A stretch of DNA of 64,000 bases. It comes from Labyrinthula sp. Ha (Eukaryota; Sar; Bigyra; Labyrinthulida; Labyrinthulaceae). This document shows positions 22,843 through 34,617 of the stretch, piece by piece. The position numbers and the translations under genes were made by a program. The stretch is taken from the NCBI GenBank assembly GCA_015227615.1, contig JAALGZ010000008.1:1054001-1118000 (forward strand). Direction: 5' to 3'. Every line of letters starts with the position of its first letter. Position 1 is the stretch's first letter. The notes under the pieces are model-generated. The model saw nothing but the letters and a program-made list of their open reading frames with translations. It was not told the DNA's origin and ran no database searches.

Positions 22843-25785
22843 AGTGAAATTGAAAAGGAAAAAATAACTTCTCTTGCCATTTTTGTAGAATTACAAGCAA
22901 TGTTGGAATGACATTGGTTACTCTCCTGGAGGCTGATTCATGAAGCACAGTGTGTGTAGTTAGAGAATTAAGTATAAAGAACCAATGAAGGTGCTCTACC
23001 TTGTCAGTTTCTTGTTGCAGTTCGATCTTCTGGTTTCAATACTTTTTTTTGGTTTCTGATTTGGCAAATGTCAACATTAAACTGTGATTTTGTTTGATTT
23101 GTATTGAATAGAACCAACTGTTTTTTACATTCTTGTTTCCTTATCTGGTGTAGAAAGATTATTTAATGAAAAGCTCATTTAAATTAGGTTCTTCTCTAGT
23201 TATTTCTTTCCTTTGCGTTAATGGGGGAGATCGTTTAACTTCTTGAAAATTTGTAAATTTACATCGGCCGGAAAATACATGAAAAAGAAAACATGTCTAA
23301 TTGAAATTTTGAATGATTATTCTTCCGTAGTTTTCATAGGGATGGAACCTTTTCTCAAACGAAGTCTAATTTTTATAACTTGAAACTTAGAAAAACTAAA
23401 GACCTGACACTTGGAATTTCACTCCCATGTAGAGTTTCTTCTAAGGTTTTCTGCCCATCAGGAAAACTGTTTCAGCGATAAAGTAGCCCTTGAGCTTTCT
23501 GATGCTACCTTAGCCTCGATGTACACTAAGCTCCAGGTTAAGCATATAATTCAATTCTTGATTAACAAAATTATGAGCCACATGAGAAAAATACCCAATG
23601 GAGAACTGATGAATCAACAGGATGTTGCTGCTAAAATGGAAATTTTAACATGAAGAGATAATTTGGAATGAGGAATTCGCAAGCTACATAAATTTCCATA
23701 ATAAATAGACCAACTTTGTCTATGTGCAAAAAGAAAGTTTGGAAACTAGATTAGTTCGAATTCTTACTTCAAGCTGTAAGGCTAGTGACTTCTCTCGCTT
23801 ATGAAATAGAAAAAGAAATATGGCAATAATAATAAGGTTTTTGTCTTTCTGGGTATGTCGACAAAGATTAAGCACATTCTTTTCAGGAGGTTTATCCTAG
23901 CACTTTAGAATATGAAGCTGTTAGCAACTGGTTTCAGTATATTCCCATGAGATTTGAGTAAGCTGGGAGTCATTTAGAAGCACCTTCAATTATTTCTGTT
24001 AATAATATCTCTAGAGTTTTCTTTTTTTCGCACACTATTAATCCATTTCCATGCTTATCAAGCTCAAGTACCTGCCTTTAATGAGCATCATATCCTCGTG
24101 AGCAAGAAATGGAACTCAAAATACTGTAAGTATAATTAGAACAACTCCTCCTTATTAGATCATCGAAGCTTCTTTATTGCCACTAAATTCCTTTAAGCTA
24201 CCTATTTTTTGTCATAGTTATGCTGATAATATACTGAGCAAGACAGAGAAATTGTGGAATATGCCATGCCCACTGCTCTTTTTTGTTTCTTACGCTCAAA
24301 GGATGAAATAAATGCTTTTGGTCATTTCTCCAATGTCCTGTATCTTTGATAATATGAATAATGCATATTTCTTACAAGCTAAATCTCATTCGAGGCATAT
24401 AAGATGCTTCAAAAAAACAGAAATTCTATTATTATGTTAGTGGCGTATTGATAGTTTTGGACAAGTACTAGCTAAAGTTTGGATCGTTTAAAATGTATAG
24501 TGTTAGTGTTGTTCTATTCGGACTTTCAATAAAATTAAATTGAGTTCTCTTTTGGAAACATCATCATGAGGAACAACCATATTAGAGTTCTGCTCGAAAA
24601 AAGAAAAGAATAAATTCATTAAAGTAGTAGACGTACACCCGGTAATCATATTAGTGGCACCAAGTAAGCTTGAAGAACGAGTTGTATTGGTATGAGTGTA
24701 GAAGTATTCACAACCGATCATGGTATTACCTGAAGCTAAGCTTAGAAATTTAACTACACTCGTGCTGAATGTTGCGAATCCAAGGATCAGGCTAGCTCCA
24801 ATGGCTGCGTGAAAGGAGGCTATCAGAGAAAGACGTAAGATGATACCTGTGTAGAGTCAAACCTTTCGTTCGAGTGCTGGAGGTTGATGTGCCTCCATGT
24901 TGTCACCGTGAAAAAACTGATTCAAGAGAGAGCTTGTTTTTTCGGTAATTAAATTTGTATTGATTGGGTCTACTCAGCTAAATACTTCCGGATAGTCTAG
25001 GAGCAACTACGCTCTATCCTGAGCAGCTGTAACTCTGAGTTCTTTAAGGCTACACAGTCTTGGCACAGTAAGACATACCTCTTGTTTTTTTAATGTAATC
25101 AGTGCCAAAGGCTTTTGTTTATCCGGGAGGGGGTTAAAATGGTGATTTGTCATTGTTAAGCATGCTTTTTGTACAAAGAGAAGATACTAAGAAAGCAGTA
25201 ATCATCAGAGGAAAATAATTAAGTAGCGATTGAAGTGCAACTTGCCGGTGTCACAAATATTCTTAATACTTTATACCACGGTCGAGCAGGTTAGATGGAT
25301 ATAGAGTGGTTTGTCTAATGGTTTGTGCCTATGTATTAGTTGAATGTTCAGGTTTCCCTTCAAAGCGAAGATATTTAAGTCCTCTACAAGAAAGGAAAAG
25401 TGGGGGCTTTTACGTTTGATCATCTAACGAGGAGAATCTATTGATACATTCAAGCAAAAGACGAGAAAGAGATCATCGAGATCCTCGTAATAGGGGATAG
25501 TTTTCAACTCGTGGTACTGGCCCTTATGTACCAACCTTCTGTTCTCCACGTTCTAAGCAAGTTCTGTGCAATAAGCACCCAAGTAGATGGTAACAGCTGT
25601 TAAAGCCCTTGCAATCAATTTAGCTGAGTTTGATTTAGGAAGTAGATGTTTAATGCCAGATCTCACCTAAAATGTTTTCACTTAGACATGGATCTGAGGA
25701 GAAATTATTACTGGAGCCTTTGCAACCGGAACAACTATAAACTCTAAACCTTAAACAGCTCTTTAAAACATTTTCTCTGAACCTT
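22843..25785. other. gene-free stretch
   Basis: About 2.9 kb in which I see no gene. Frames are short on both strands, with an 80-codon plus-strand frame at 23,411 that has no motif. No repeat was recognised. Confidence 0.5.
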
Positions 25786-27990
25786 CTACCAATCATAAAA
25801 TGGGTCAATACCTTCTAACACCTTATTTCTAAATGGCAAATCCAAATTGACCTTTTGAATCTCTTCTGGTGATACTGAGAAATATGTCGTATCTGAGGCA
25901 TCTTCCAACTCTGGTTTCCACGGAGCCTCATACTTACATTCTCTTAATTTCACCCACGAGTACTCTTTGAAAAAACTAAACCTTCTGATATCAAAGATAG
26001 TGCTTCTATCCTTGGGCTTAACAACCCACATCTTCGACAAAATGAACATCAACTCTTTCTTGTCTCGCGGATCATGGCAATTAATACTATAAATAATTCA
26101 GAAAGTAAAAGCTACTCTAAGAGGTCAAAATTTACACCCCTTACACCTTGAAAAACTCTATGGGCAACCTTTTCAAAGGTTTCGTCCAAAAAAGGAGAAT
26201 GCTGACACGACAATTCAAATATAAGAACACCCAGAGCCCAAATCTAAACTTAAAAAGTGAAAAACAAAATACGTCGACAGGGAACGAATGCAGATTGTAG
26301 TTTGCAAAACTTTCAGGAGCCAAAACTTCCGGAGTACCACATAGTGTTGAAGCATAATCACCACTTTGAAGATGTCTTGCGAATCCAAAGTCGACTAACT
26401 TTATATATCCGGTTGCTGTAATAACAATATTTTCAAGTTTCAAATCGCTAAAAAATGATTAGTGACCCGTAGATGTACCGATAAATAAGTCTTCGTTTGT
26501 GCAAATAATCAACAGCTTCTACTACACAAGCAGCATAGAACTTAACTTCCTCAACTGGTAATCCTTTTCTTTTCCTCATCAAAGAAAATAATTCACCACC
26601 CTATAATATAAACCTAAACAAAAACTTACAGGAATAAGTTCCGTCATCATATAAATCTTATTTTCATCTTGAAAAGTGCGTATAAAATTGATAATGAACG
26701 GATGACTAGTCTGTGCTAGTATATTACGTTCATTATTTACATGATCTTGTTGCTCTCTTTCTATTAACATTTGTTTATTCATAACTTTCATAGCATAAAA
26801 CTTTTGATTAAGCTGGTTTTTAACCTGATACACTATTGAATATCCCCCACAACCAATAACCCGACCAAAAGAGATCCTATTCAAAAACAAAAAACCACTT
26901 TGACTTCTTCTCCGTGTTCTAAAAAATTATTAACTAAATATGAATTTACAATATAACTTGTTCTGATTTATATTGATGAAAATTGTCGGCACCTGATTCT
27001 AGCTCTTTCCCCAAAAACTAAACTAAAAATAAGAACCAAGAATACTTGAAACAGAAATCCTTTGTGAAGTGAGTAACAAATTGTACTTTGTTCGCATGCA
27101 CGAACTGTAGCAGTCCGATTAACGTTATGCATCAGCGCTGCTTCTCCAAAATATTGACCACATCTAAGAGTAGCCAATTCTTTCTCAATTCTTGTACCTC
27201 CATCAACTTCAACACCGGCAGTTACAACAACAGATCCTTTTGAAACAAGATAAAACTTATCGGACACAAATGGACAAATTTCACTATTTTCAAGGAATAC
27301 AACTTCCCCAGATCCGAAAGTTTCTCTCTGTAAACAGCATGCTGCTGTATACAAAACATGATGATGTAACTTTGGTATTTCTGGATTTCTTAAGAGTAGC
27401 CCAACAAGGTTGCAGATTTCACTTTGAACTCGTTGGATTAAGTTTGGATCCAAATGATCTTTATCAATTTCCCAAATTACAGTTCCATCTTTCTTACAAA
27501 ATACTTCTGAGACGGAAGGGTACCCAAAAAAAACAGAAGGCCTATTAAACCATCTTTCTCTACGTTTCTCATTCAATGAAGTAGAAAACCCATTTGAATA
27601 AAACTTGATTTCTCCAGTTTCCAACATACAGAGCTCAGATTTAATTTGTTTTGTGGATATAATTTTCTCTCCTTCTTTCAATTCTCTACGAACAAATCTA
27701 GAACACATTCTATCCAACACATTCCCATCAACATCTACGCGTTTAAAAAAGGAACACAGCAAAATACCTGATAAAAGCTCTGAGCTTTGAAGAGCTGCCT
27801 TAAGCCAATTTCTTCCAGAAAGCTTTTTCTTAAGTTGGAATATTTCCTCTGTTGCCTTATGTGCTACAAAATGAAGAAACTTAAGCTTCAGGATACTTGC
27901 AAAATCAGCTTCGGGATTTGGCGAGAATTGGGATGGAGAAGGAGTTGAAGCACTCGAATCAACGATTGGAGAGAATAGTGGAGGTTGCAT
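25786..27990 (-). CDS. cGMP-dependent-type protein kinase (CNB domains fused to AGC kinase), about seven tiny introns
   Basis: This is an AGC Ser/Thr kinase with its own cyclic-nucleotide regulatory domain, the layout of PKG. The N-terminal exon (27,990 to about 27,046) holds two cNMP-binding folds. The first (about residues 80-190) is degenerate; the second has the phosphate-binding cassette YFGEAALMHNVNRTATVR. The kinase domain then reads, across short introns, GCGGYSIV (glycine loop), YAMKVM (ATP lysine), YRDLKLEN, DFGFAR and CGTPEVLAPE. Introns at 27,018-27,045 (28 nt), about 26,602-26,630 (29 nt), 26,449-26,479 (31 nt) and about 26,247-26,276 (30 nt) are well supported by protein continuity. 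The splicing of the linker near 26,900-26,992 is uncertain. CGTPEV replaces the usual CGTPEY. The last exon carries the AGC tail. Activation by cGMP rather than cAMP is inferred from layout. Confidence 0.85.
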
Positions 27991-28306
27991 GCTATGGAGT
28001 TGCCGAATTTATAATGTGTTGATCCAGTCTGGGATGATGTTCCTCTTTTGGCTACTTTGTTTCAAACGTTTTATACGAGAGAGTCGGTCAAGTCTTGTTT
28101 TCTTTTCCAAGTGCACTTCCAGATTAACGGCTCATTTTACACCTTTCCGATATAATGCTATTACCTTCCGAACTATGCAGAAATAGCTTATTTTCATGTG
28201 TGCCAACTTACCAGAAGCGTACTGGAACTTATTGTTAATTTATATATAATGACGTCATTATTATGTATCCAAACAAACAGAATAAGAAATACAAAAATAG
28301 AGTCAC
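27991..28306. other. intergenic spacer between two minus-strand genes
   Basis: 316 bp holding the 5' leader and promoter of the kinase gene and the 3' end of the next gene. Two ATG-containing short frames on the plus strand appear to be chance. Confidence 0.5.
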
Positions 28307-28933
28307 TTAAAAAAAATTAATAAGAGGAGGTCTGTTCTCAGGCTTTGAAAACCATTCAACTATTTCAGGATCACACTGAGCCCCAAGAGGCTCACGATGA
28401 ACTTCAATTTTTTTAATATACTTTTGAATGACATCTTCTTTTTTACCTTTTGCTTTGTTACTTTGATTTCCCGTCTGTTCTTTTTTCTTTTGAGTGGAGT
28501 CTACTACCTTTTCTGTTCTTTTGCTAATTAAGCGCTTTTTCTTTTTCTTCTTTTTTTCAGTAGATTTCGTTTCATAAAAAGGATTGTTTCTTCGAATTAG
28601 GGGCTTTTCAGCATCCTGTAAATTCCCACGACATCTTGGAATCGGACCGATCCAAGAATCGTCTTTAGCCTCTTGCGGACGTAATTCTTTCTCACGGGTA
28701 AGAAGCGAATCATGCGTGTTACTCAGTTTTTTCACTAGAAAATGTAATCTTAGAAACATTTGAAGTTTAACAATCTCATCAAAAACCTTGGTTCTTCGTT
28801 CCATCACTTCTTGTACAAATTCTGCTCGTTTGTCCAATTCCTGGAAACATCTTTGCAGAATTACTTGAACTGTTTTGTTTACGATCTCATTTGTGGATTG
28901 ACCAGATCTCTTGTTCTTTGTATTTCCTTTCAT
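28307..28933 (-). CDS. hypothetical basic coiled-coil protein, 208 aa
   Basis: I do not recognise this gene. Residues 15-75 form a predicted helical coiled coil (QVILQRCFQELDKRAEFVQ and on). Residues 88-120 are a Pro/Trp-containing segment (DSWIGPIPRCRG). Residues 125-185 are extremely Lys-rich, including a run of eight Lys. The last 20 residues (EIVEWFSKPENRPPLINFF) are less biased and may be a short binding motif. The basic tract suggests nuclear or nucleolar location. The start is the first ATG of the frame. It lies upstream of, and in the same direction as, the kinase gene with 316 bp between. Function is unknown. Confidence 0.55.
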   Translation of the reverse strand: MKGNTKNKRSGQSTNEIVNKTVQVILQRCFQELDKRAEFVQEVMERRTKVFDEIVKLQMFLRLHFLVKKLSNTHDSLLTREKELRPQEAKDDSWIGPIPRCRGNLQDAEKPLIRRNNPFYETKSTEKKKKKKKRLISKRTEKVVDSTQKKKEQTGNQSNKAKGKKEDVIQKYIKKIEVHREPLGAQCDPEIVEWFSKPENRPPLINFF

Positions 28934-31044
28934 TTCTCAACGATTATTTTTGTTTTTTCACTCAACAGGTGCATTGAGAGAGTTAAGCTATCGATTTCGT
29001 AGTTGACACGCCTTTCTAGATTACAAATAACATCACCTGGATTTGCTAAATCTTTGATTCTTGATTTTTTCTTGTTCTCTTAGCAGATATATATGGAATG
29101 TATGATTGCTGGGCAGTAGATAGTATAAAATAGAATGTAGAAGCTTCTAGAGGACACATCTATCGACAATGATGGTTGAAGTCTATTAAGAGTTTGATAA
29201 GCGAGCTAGAATGCTGCTTAGTGATTGTTAGGAAGAGTATCCAAAGTTTAAATGATTCTTTTTATAATGTGTATATATGTACTTTTTGAAAATTTCTCTT
29301 TCCCTGACTTTTCCTAAACATGTGCCACAACATGACTCTTATGATATCCCTAACGCAATATCATAGAAACCGAGCCAACTTAATTTTTACCGATCTATTA
29401 GCTTCAGCACAAATAAGCTGGTGCATATGGAGAAAGCAGTACATTTCATTTATGCAAACTATTTATTAATAAAACTAATATGTCGGTTTTGCTTGCCAAC
29501 AAAACGATAATATTAAGAGAATCTTCAGTTTAGGCGCTTTAATGGTTTTTTTCTAATGCACCCAAGGAAACCAATGGGTAGGAAAATCTCAATAAGGAGT
29601 TCGCTCTACTGTTTATGTGCTTGTAATAGCTATTAGATACCTAAGAAAATATTTTCAGTTATGTTTCCTGATTAAATTCTAAATTCTCTGTTTATCTCTT
29701 CTTCAAACAGTGCCAAATTCGAGGTACCTTCTCTCTCTGTAGCAATTTAACAAGCTGACAAAAAATGATAAAGACAACTTAAGGTATGAAAAGAGATAGC
29801 TGGTTTTCTTCGGTTGTGGGATGAAACGTTAAGGAACGGTTTCATGGAGTTGCTTCTAAAATCCGTCTACCAGTTGTACAAACATTATACGCAATACCCC
29901 CTTTAGCGCCTGTCATCAGAAGAATATGTTCAACAAAGATCATCTCCTGAAACCGTATGGGATTGACTCTTCAAACTGTCCCATATATTACTAACATCTT
30001 CGGATAATAAAAATAATATATTAATCTTGAAGAATATTTGAACGCCTGAGATATCGATTCCATTCGATTTAAGGAAAGTTCAATGAAACAATTCAAATGA
30101 ATACATATTACCTTTTATTAGAAGGAAACACTTGAATGCTCGTGAAAGACATTATTTTGATAAAGTTTGAGACAACATGTTGTATAATATTTAAGAAACC
30201 AGTAGTCTTAAGTATTAGGACAGCGTAAAAGTGAAAGAAAAAATTAACCTGGCTAAAGATTATGCTGTGAGCGTTATTGCTCTCTTCCTCTTAAACATCA
30301 TTAAGGTACATTATATCCGTTCTAGCACTTTACAACACTGATAACAGGTTCTCTAACTATTTTTTAGAGGTTAGGGATACACTTGACAGTTACAAAAGTT
30401 TGAATAATAAAAAAGTTCTTTTGATTGTTGTAGACATGTATAGTCCTTCCATAAAGAAGCCACTTTAACAGTGATATTTATTCTTTCAGGTTCAAGTTTT
30501 GCAACCTATAATTCTATGGCACCTAACAATCTCTAAAGTATACTATTAAGACTGCGTGCAAGTACCACTTATACCTTCAAAATTGTTGCACATGCAAATC
30601 AAGTCATTTAGTACCTAAAATTGGGTCCTTTTCATGATACTCATTTCAGTATGACTTTTTTTTAGAGATGCTCAACAGTCGACATGTTTCTAAAGTGGAA
30701 ATTCTATAAAGGTCAGCTTCGAACTTGACACTATATTGTAAAAGACTTAAGGATTTAGATCAGTGTGTCGGAGGAACATAGATTAATCCAAATACATTCT
30801 AGATGAATAATAGATTAGATTTGTTCAACAACAAATAAGTAGAATCTCAGAGCTTAACTGATCTGGGTAATATTCTGGTAAATATATGTTTCCTGGCGTT
30901 TCCATCCTTTTAACTCAGACAAATGAACAATCGCATAAATACACAAATGAGCGCACAATAACGAAAAAAAAGGATATATTTTTCTGCTACTGTTTTCAGT
31001 TCGGAATGATGACAATTAAATAAATACAGAAGTTTCTTAGGGAA

Positions 31045-31200
31045 GTTGGGACCCACCTGGAAAAGTATCATCGTTGATCCATGGATGGGCTAGGAATGAA
31101 TGATTTATGAAAAAAGCAGCTGCACTTAATTTCTCTAAAATCAGATCAGCACCACCAAGAAAGAGCTCCTGCATCCGAACAAGAGATACTACTTCTTCAT
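31045..31200 (-). pseudogene. possible relic of a CaMK-type protein kinase C-terminal lobe
   Basis: Read on the minus strand, one frame gives ADLILEKLS followed 11 residues later by FLAHPWINDDTFPG. This matches the order and spacing of subdomain XI in CaMK/CDPK kinases (DLI..LL, then about 20 residues, then HPWI). The intervening segment lacks the usual DP..R motif, and a stop lies a few codons upstream. No further kinase motifs are visible upstream. It could be a decayed gene, a terminal exon of a gene I cannot assemble, or chance. Confidence 0.25.
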
Positions 31201-33405
31201 ATAATTATCTGAGGGAGGAAATCATAAGATGAATCTGTCAATTACTCTCCCTTATGAACCTACGCAACAGTTGGTAGTAAATAGTAGGTGATAATGCAAG
31301 TAAAATAAGTGACTAATATTCGACCAAAATACTCATCTAAAACTTATATGTGGAGCAAAAACTTGTATCTGACTTAGAGACTGGTGCCATTTCGGGTTGG
31401 ATTGCACACCTTTGCATCGACTATGCTATGTACAACTGCAGTCTCAAAACCAGCTGAAAATGATACTTTTCTGACATCCCCAACACAAAGTACCCGTTAT
31501 GTTTTTATTTACCATCAAGTAGCTAAAAAATAGGAGTTGAACATGAGCAAACAGTAAAAGTCTCTATCACATTTCTCTGTTTGTAGTTGATTTTTCTCTC
31601 AAGTATTCTTAAGAAATATGCTTGCAGAAAAAGACTAAGGTAAAATGGCTAAGCTCAGGAAATCACTCGAGCAAGGTTGTCTCTTCCTAAATAGTTGTCA
31701 TGTTTGGGCACTATGTCCAGTAATTTTAGTTGCTGGAGTTAGTTGTCTAGGTGTAAGGCAGAATAGGTATCGTCCGACAGGTTTAAAGAGAATTCTATCA
31801 AAATTTTTTCACATAAATTAATATTCTAGTTACTTGAAAAAAGTGTTATATATGGTGGCGGCAGTATAATTCTCATGTCTACTCTCCAGTTGCTAGCTCT
31901 ACCTCTACTCTATTTAACTTTATGGTCCCGGCACCCAAATCAAGACCCTCAGAAATAGCTGGGTCAATTGATGATCTTGAGTTTTTACTAAATTACCAAA
32001 TAGAATATGCTCAAGACGTTTTCTTCTTATTTGTGTCTCAATTCTTAGGTAGAATTGGCGTATAGAGAAAACAGAGAGAAAGAAAGAATTAGCTCGAAGA
32101 GTCTTGTCCTTTTTTTTTGTTTTCTCGTACCAAATGCCTTCGTGGTGCCCTGTGTTTTATTGACAGAAACAAGTTGTTCCTCATAAAGCTAACCACCTTG
32201 ACTAGTTGACCAGAAGAGCTTTGAAAATAATATCCTCATTGGAAAAGTATGTGTCTCAACTCTTGAGAAACAATCGGTGGAGATATAAGCAGACAAGGAC
32301 AAGTGCGGAAAGTAATACCAGTGTTTTGGTAACGATATCAACACATTCCTACCAATAAGTTTAATTGCTTGTTGTCTCAATTATGTGATTGTATTACAAG
32401 AATCAATAGATTAGTTACTTATTAGTGATATTTTCTTTAAAATATTATTGCAATAGGATGATAGTTTGAGCAGGTTCTAAACTTTTAGCTAATTGTTAAC
32501 GTTCTTTACCAAGGAGCCATAAGGATTTAGTACCAAAAGAAGCATAAGCGCAAGCTTAAGCATAGAATGGACTTAGAGGTTAGAATGCCATTGTGTGGCA
32601 TTTTTTTCGCCTATGCGTCACGGTATTCAAAATTATAACTGAAATATAAAGAATAAAATTTCCAATGATGATTTTATTTTACGAAAAGCTAACCTATACT
32701 GGGAAGAAACTTTATAAACAAACTACAGTGGCACGAAAATGTTTAGAAACAAAATTGAAGTATAAATTAAAATTAACTAACTTTTACATGGTGGTTAGCT
32801 TTTTTTCATAGAATATTACATTTTTTTTACTTTTCCACAGCTGTCGGGAAAGAATACTTATTCCTTAAGTTGCGACAGCCTCTGAAGACTTGCTTATTGC
32901 CTATTTCTCATCGATAGATTGTATCTGCAAGAAATATATGTATGATTGAGTTTGTTAGTAACTTTATTATTGACGATGTTGTTCCTTGGAGAAGATACAA
33001 ATTCAAACTGAGTACAAGGGTATTATGTTTCTACTAAAAGGATCATCTGGGTTCGAACTTCAAACTATGCCATGAGACAAATTTCCCTGTCACCTTCTAC
33101 ATATAAACATATGGTAATTTTGGAATTAAACACTCAAAACATAAGATGTAAAACAATGTTCATCTTCTAGCTCTTTCTTATAATATTTTCTTTGCTTTTA
33201 AACTTTTCTGCCATAACTCAATAACTTGTTCTGTAACTTCAAGAAAACTATTAATATGTTGATAACAAAGCTCTGTCGGATCTTCTTATGTTGCACATGA
33301 TATATTTCGGGTCACGCGAAGGACCCGCATTTACACAAAAAGAGTAAAATTTCTCTATTCGATCTATGTCCTAAATTATCTCCCTTTTCTTTTGTGTTTT
33401 TATAT

Positions 33406-33421
33406 AATAAACGGCTAATAA
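33406..33421 (+). promoter_or_regulatory. 16 bp upstream motif AATAAACGGCTAATAA, copy 1
   Basis: This exact 16-mer lies 77 bp before the transaldolase ATG and recurs 29 bp before the first in-frame codon of the ALKBH5-like gene. In both places CTATTCGATC lies a short way upstream. The AACGG core resembles a Myb-type site. A promoter or initiator role is inference. Confidence 0.4.
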
Positions 33422-33498
33422 CCAACCCAGAAAGCATCCAAAAATAAATCGAATTGAAACTTTCACACAAGACAAAATTCAGAAAGAGATATAGAAAA

Positions 33499-34570
33499 AT
33501 GGTTTCACAATTAGAGCAACTAAAAAAATATACTACTGTTGTAGTTGACACTGGAGATATCGATTCAATTAGTACTTATAAAGTATTTCCATCAATTTCC
33601 TCTCATCTTTTAGCCTCAAGATGCCACAACAAACCCAAGTTTAATTCTGGTAAGCAAAAGGACAATTTCTTACTTCTTAGGCTGCTGCAAAAGAAGTCAA
33701 ATATGAAAAACTAATTGATGAAGCTGTTGAATATGGGAAAAATAATCAAGGAGCTTCAAGTAAGGAGACTATGGATCTCATTGTAGACAAGTTATCTGTA
33801 AACTTCGGAGTGGAAATTTTGAAGGTGCTCAAATTTATTTTCGTTTTATTTCTCAGCATATACCGGGTTATGTATCAACAGAAGTAGATGCTCGACTTTC
33901 ATTTAGTAAAGACGCAACAAAAGAAAGAGCTAAAAGAATAATTCAATTTTATAAAGATGCTGGAATAGAAAAAGATAGAGTTTTGATTAAGATTGCTTCA
34001 ACTTGGGAAGGTATTCAAGCTGCAAAAGAATTAAAACAAGATGGAATTATGTGTAATTTAACCCTTCTTTTTGCTGAATGTCAAGCAATAGCTTGTGCAG
34101 AAGCTGGAGTTAGATTAATTTCTCCTTTTGTTGGAAGAATTAGAGATTGGTATTTAAATAAAGAAGGAAAAACAGATTATGAAAATCCAGCTGAAGATCC
34201 AGGAGTTTTAAGCGTAACAAAAATATATAATTATTATAAAAAATTTGAATATGATACAATTGTAATGGGTGCAAGTTTTAGAAACAAAGAAGAAATTATT
34301 GAACTTTGTGGATGTGATCGACTTACAATTGCACCAAAATGGTTAAAAGCTTTAGAAGAGAGTGAAGAACCAATTGAAGTAAAGTTAAGAGAAGACAATG
34401 CTAAAGTATCAATGGTTACGATGGAAAAGAATGATTTATCTGAAGAAAGGTTTAGATGGTTGATGAATGAAAATGCAATGGCTACTGAAAAATTAGCAGA
34501 AGGGATTAGAAATTTTTCAAAGGATTTGAACATTTTGGAGAAGATGATTAAGAAGAAGTTAGATGCTTAG
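33499..34570 (+). CDS. TAL1: transaldolase, four exons with 31-32 nt introns
   Basis: This is the pentose phosphate pathway enzyme that transfers a dihydroxyacetone unit from sedoheptulose 7-phosphate to glyceraldehyde 3-phosphate in the cytosol. Exons are 33,499-33,582, 33,614-33,649, 33,681-33,824 and 33,857-34,570. The introns are 31, 31 and 32 nt, all GT-AG and phase 0. The spliced product is 325 residues, the usual size. Family motifs are present: TTVVVDTGD near the start, [10 protein letters not shown] across exon 2, STEVDARLS in exon 4, the Schiff-base lysine in [15 protein letters not shown], and [10 protein letters not shown]. The gene converges on an unknown minus-strand gene with 47 bp between stops. 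Exon 2 is only 36 nt. Confidence 0.95.
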
Positions 34571-34617
34571 TTTTTACAACTTATTGACAGATCAGTAGAT
34601 TAAATGAATTACTTCTT

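Larger units (their letters stand above)
28934..33498. other. gene-free stretch with a possible kinase relic
   Basis: About 4.6 kb without an intact gene that I can recognise. The only protein-like trace is a short minus-strand stretch near 31,040-31,200 that resembles the end of a CaMK-type kinase domain and is listed separately. The last 100 bp before transaldolase contain a 16 bp motif shared with another gene. Confidence 0.5.
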
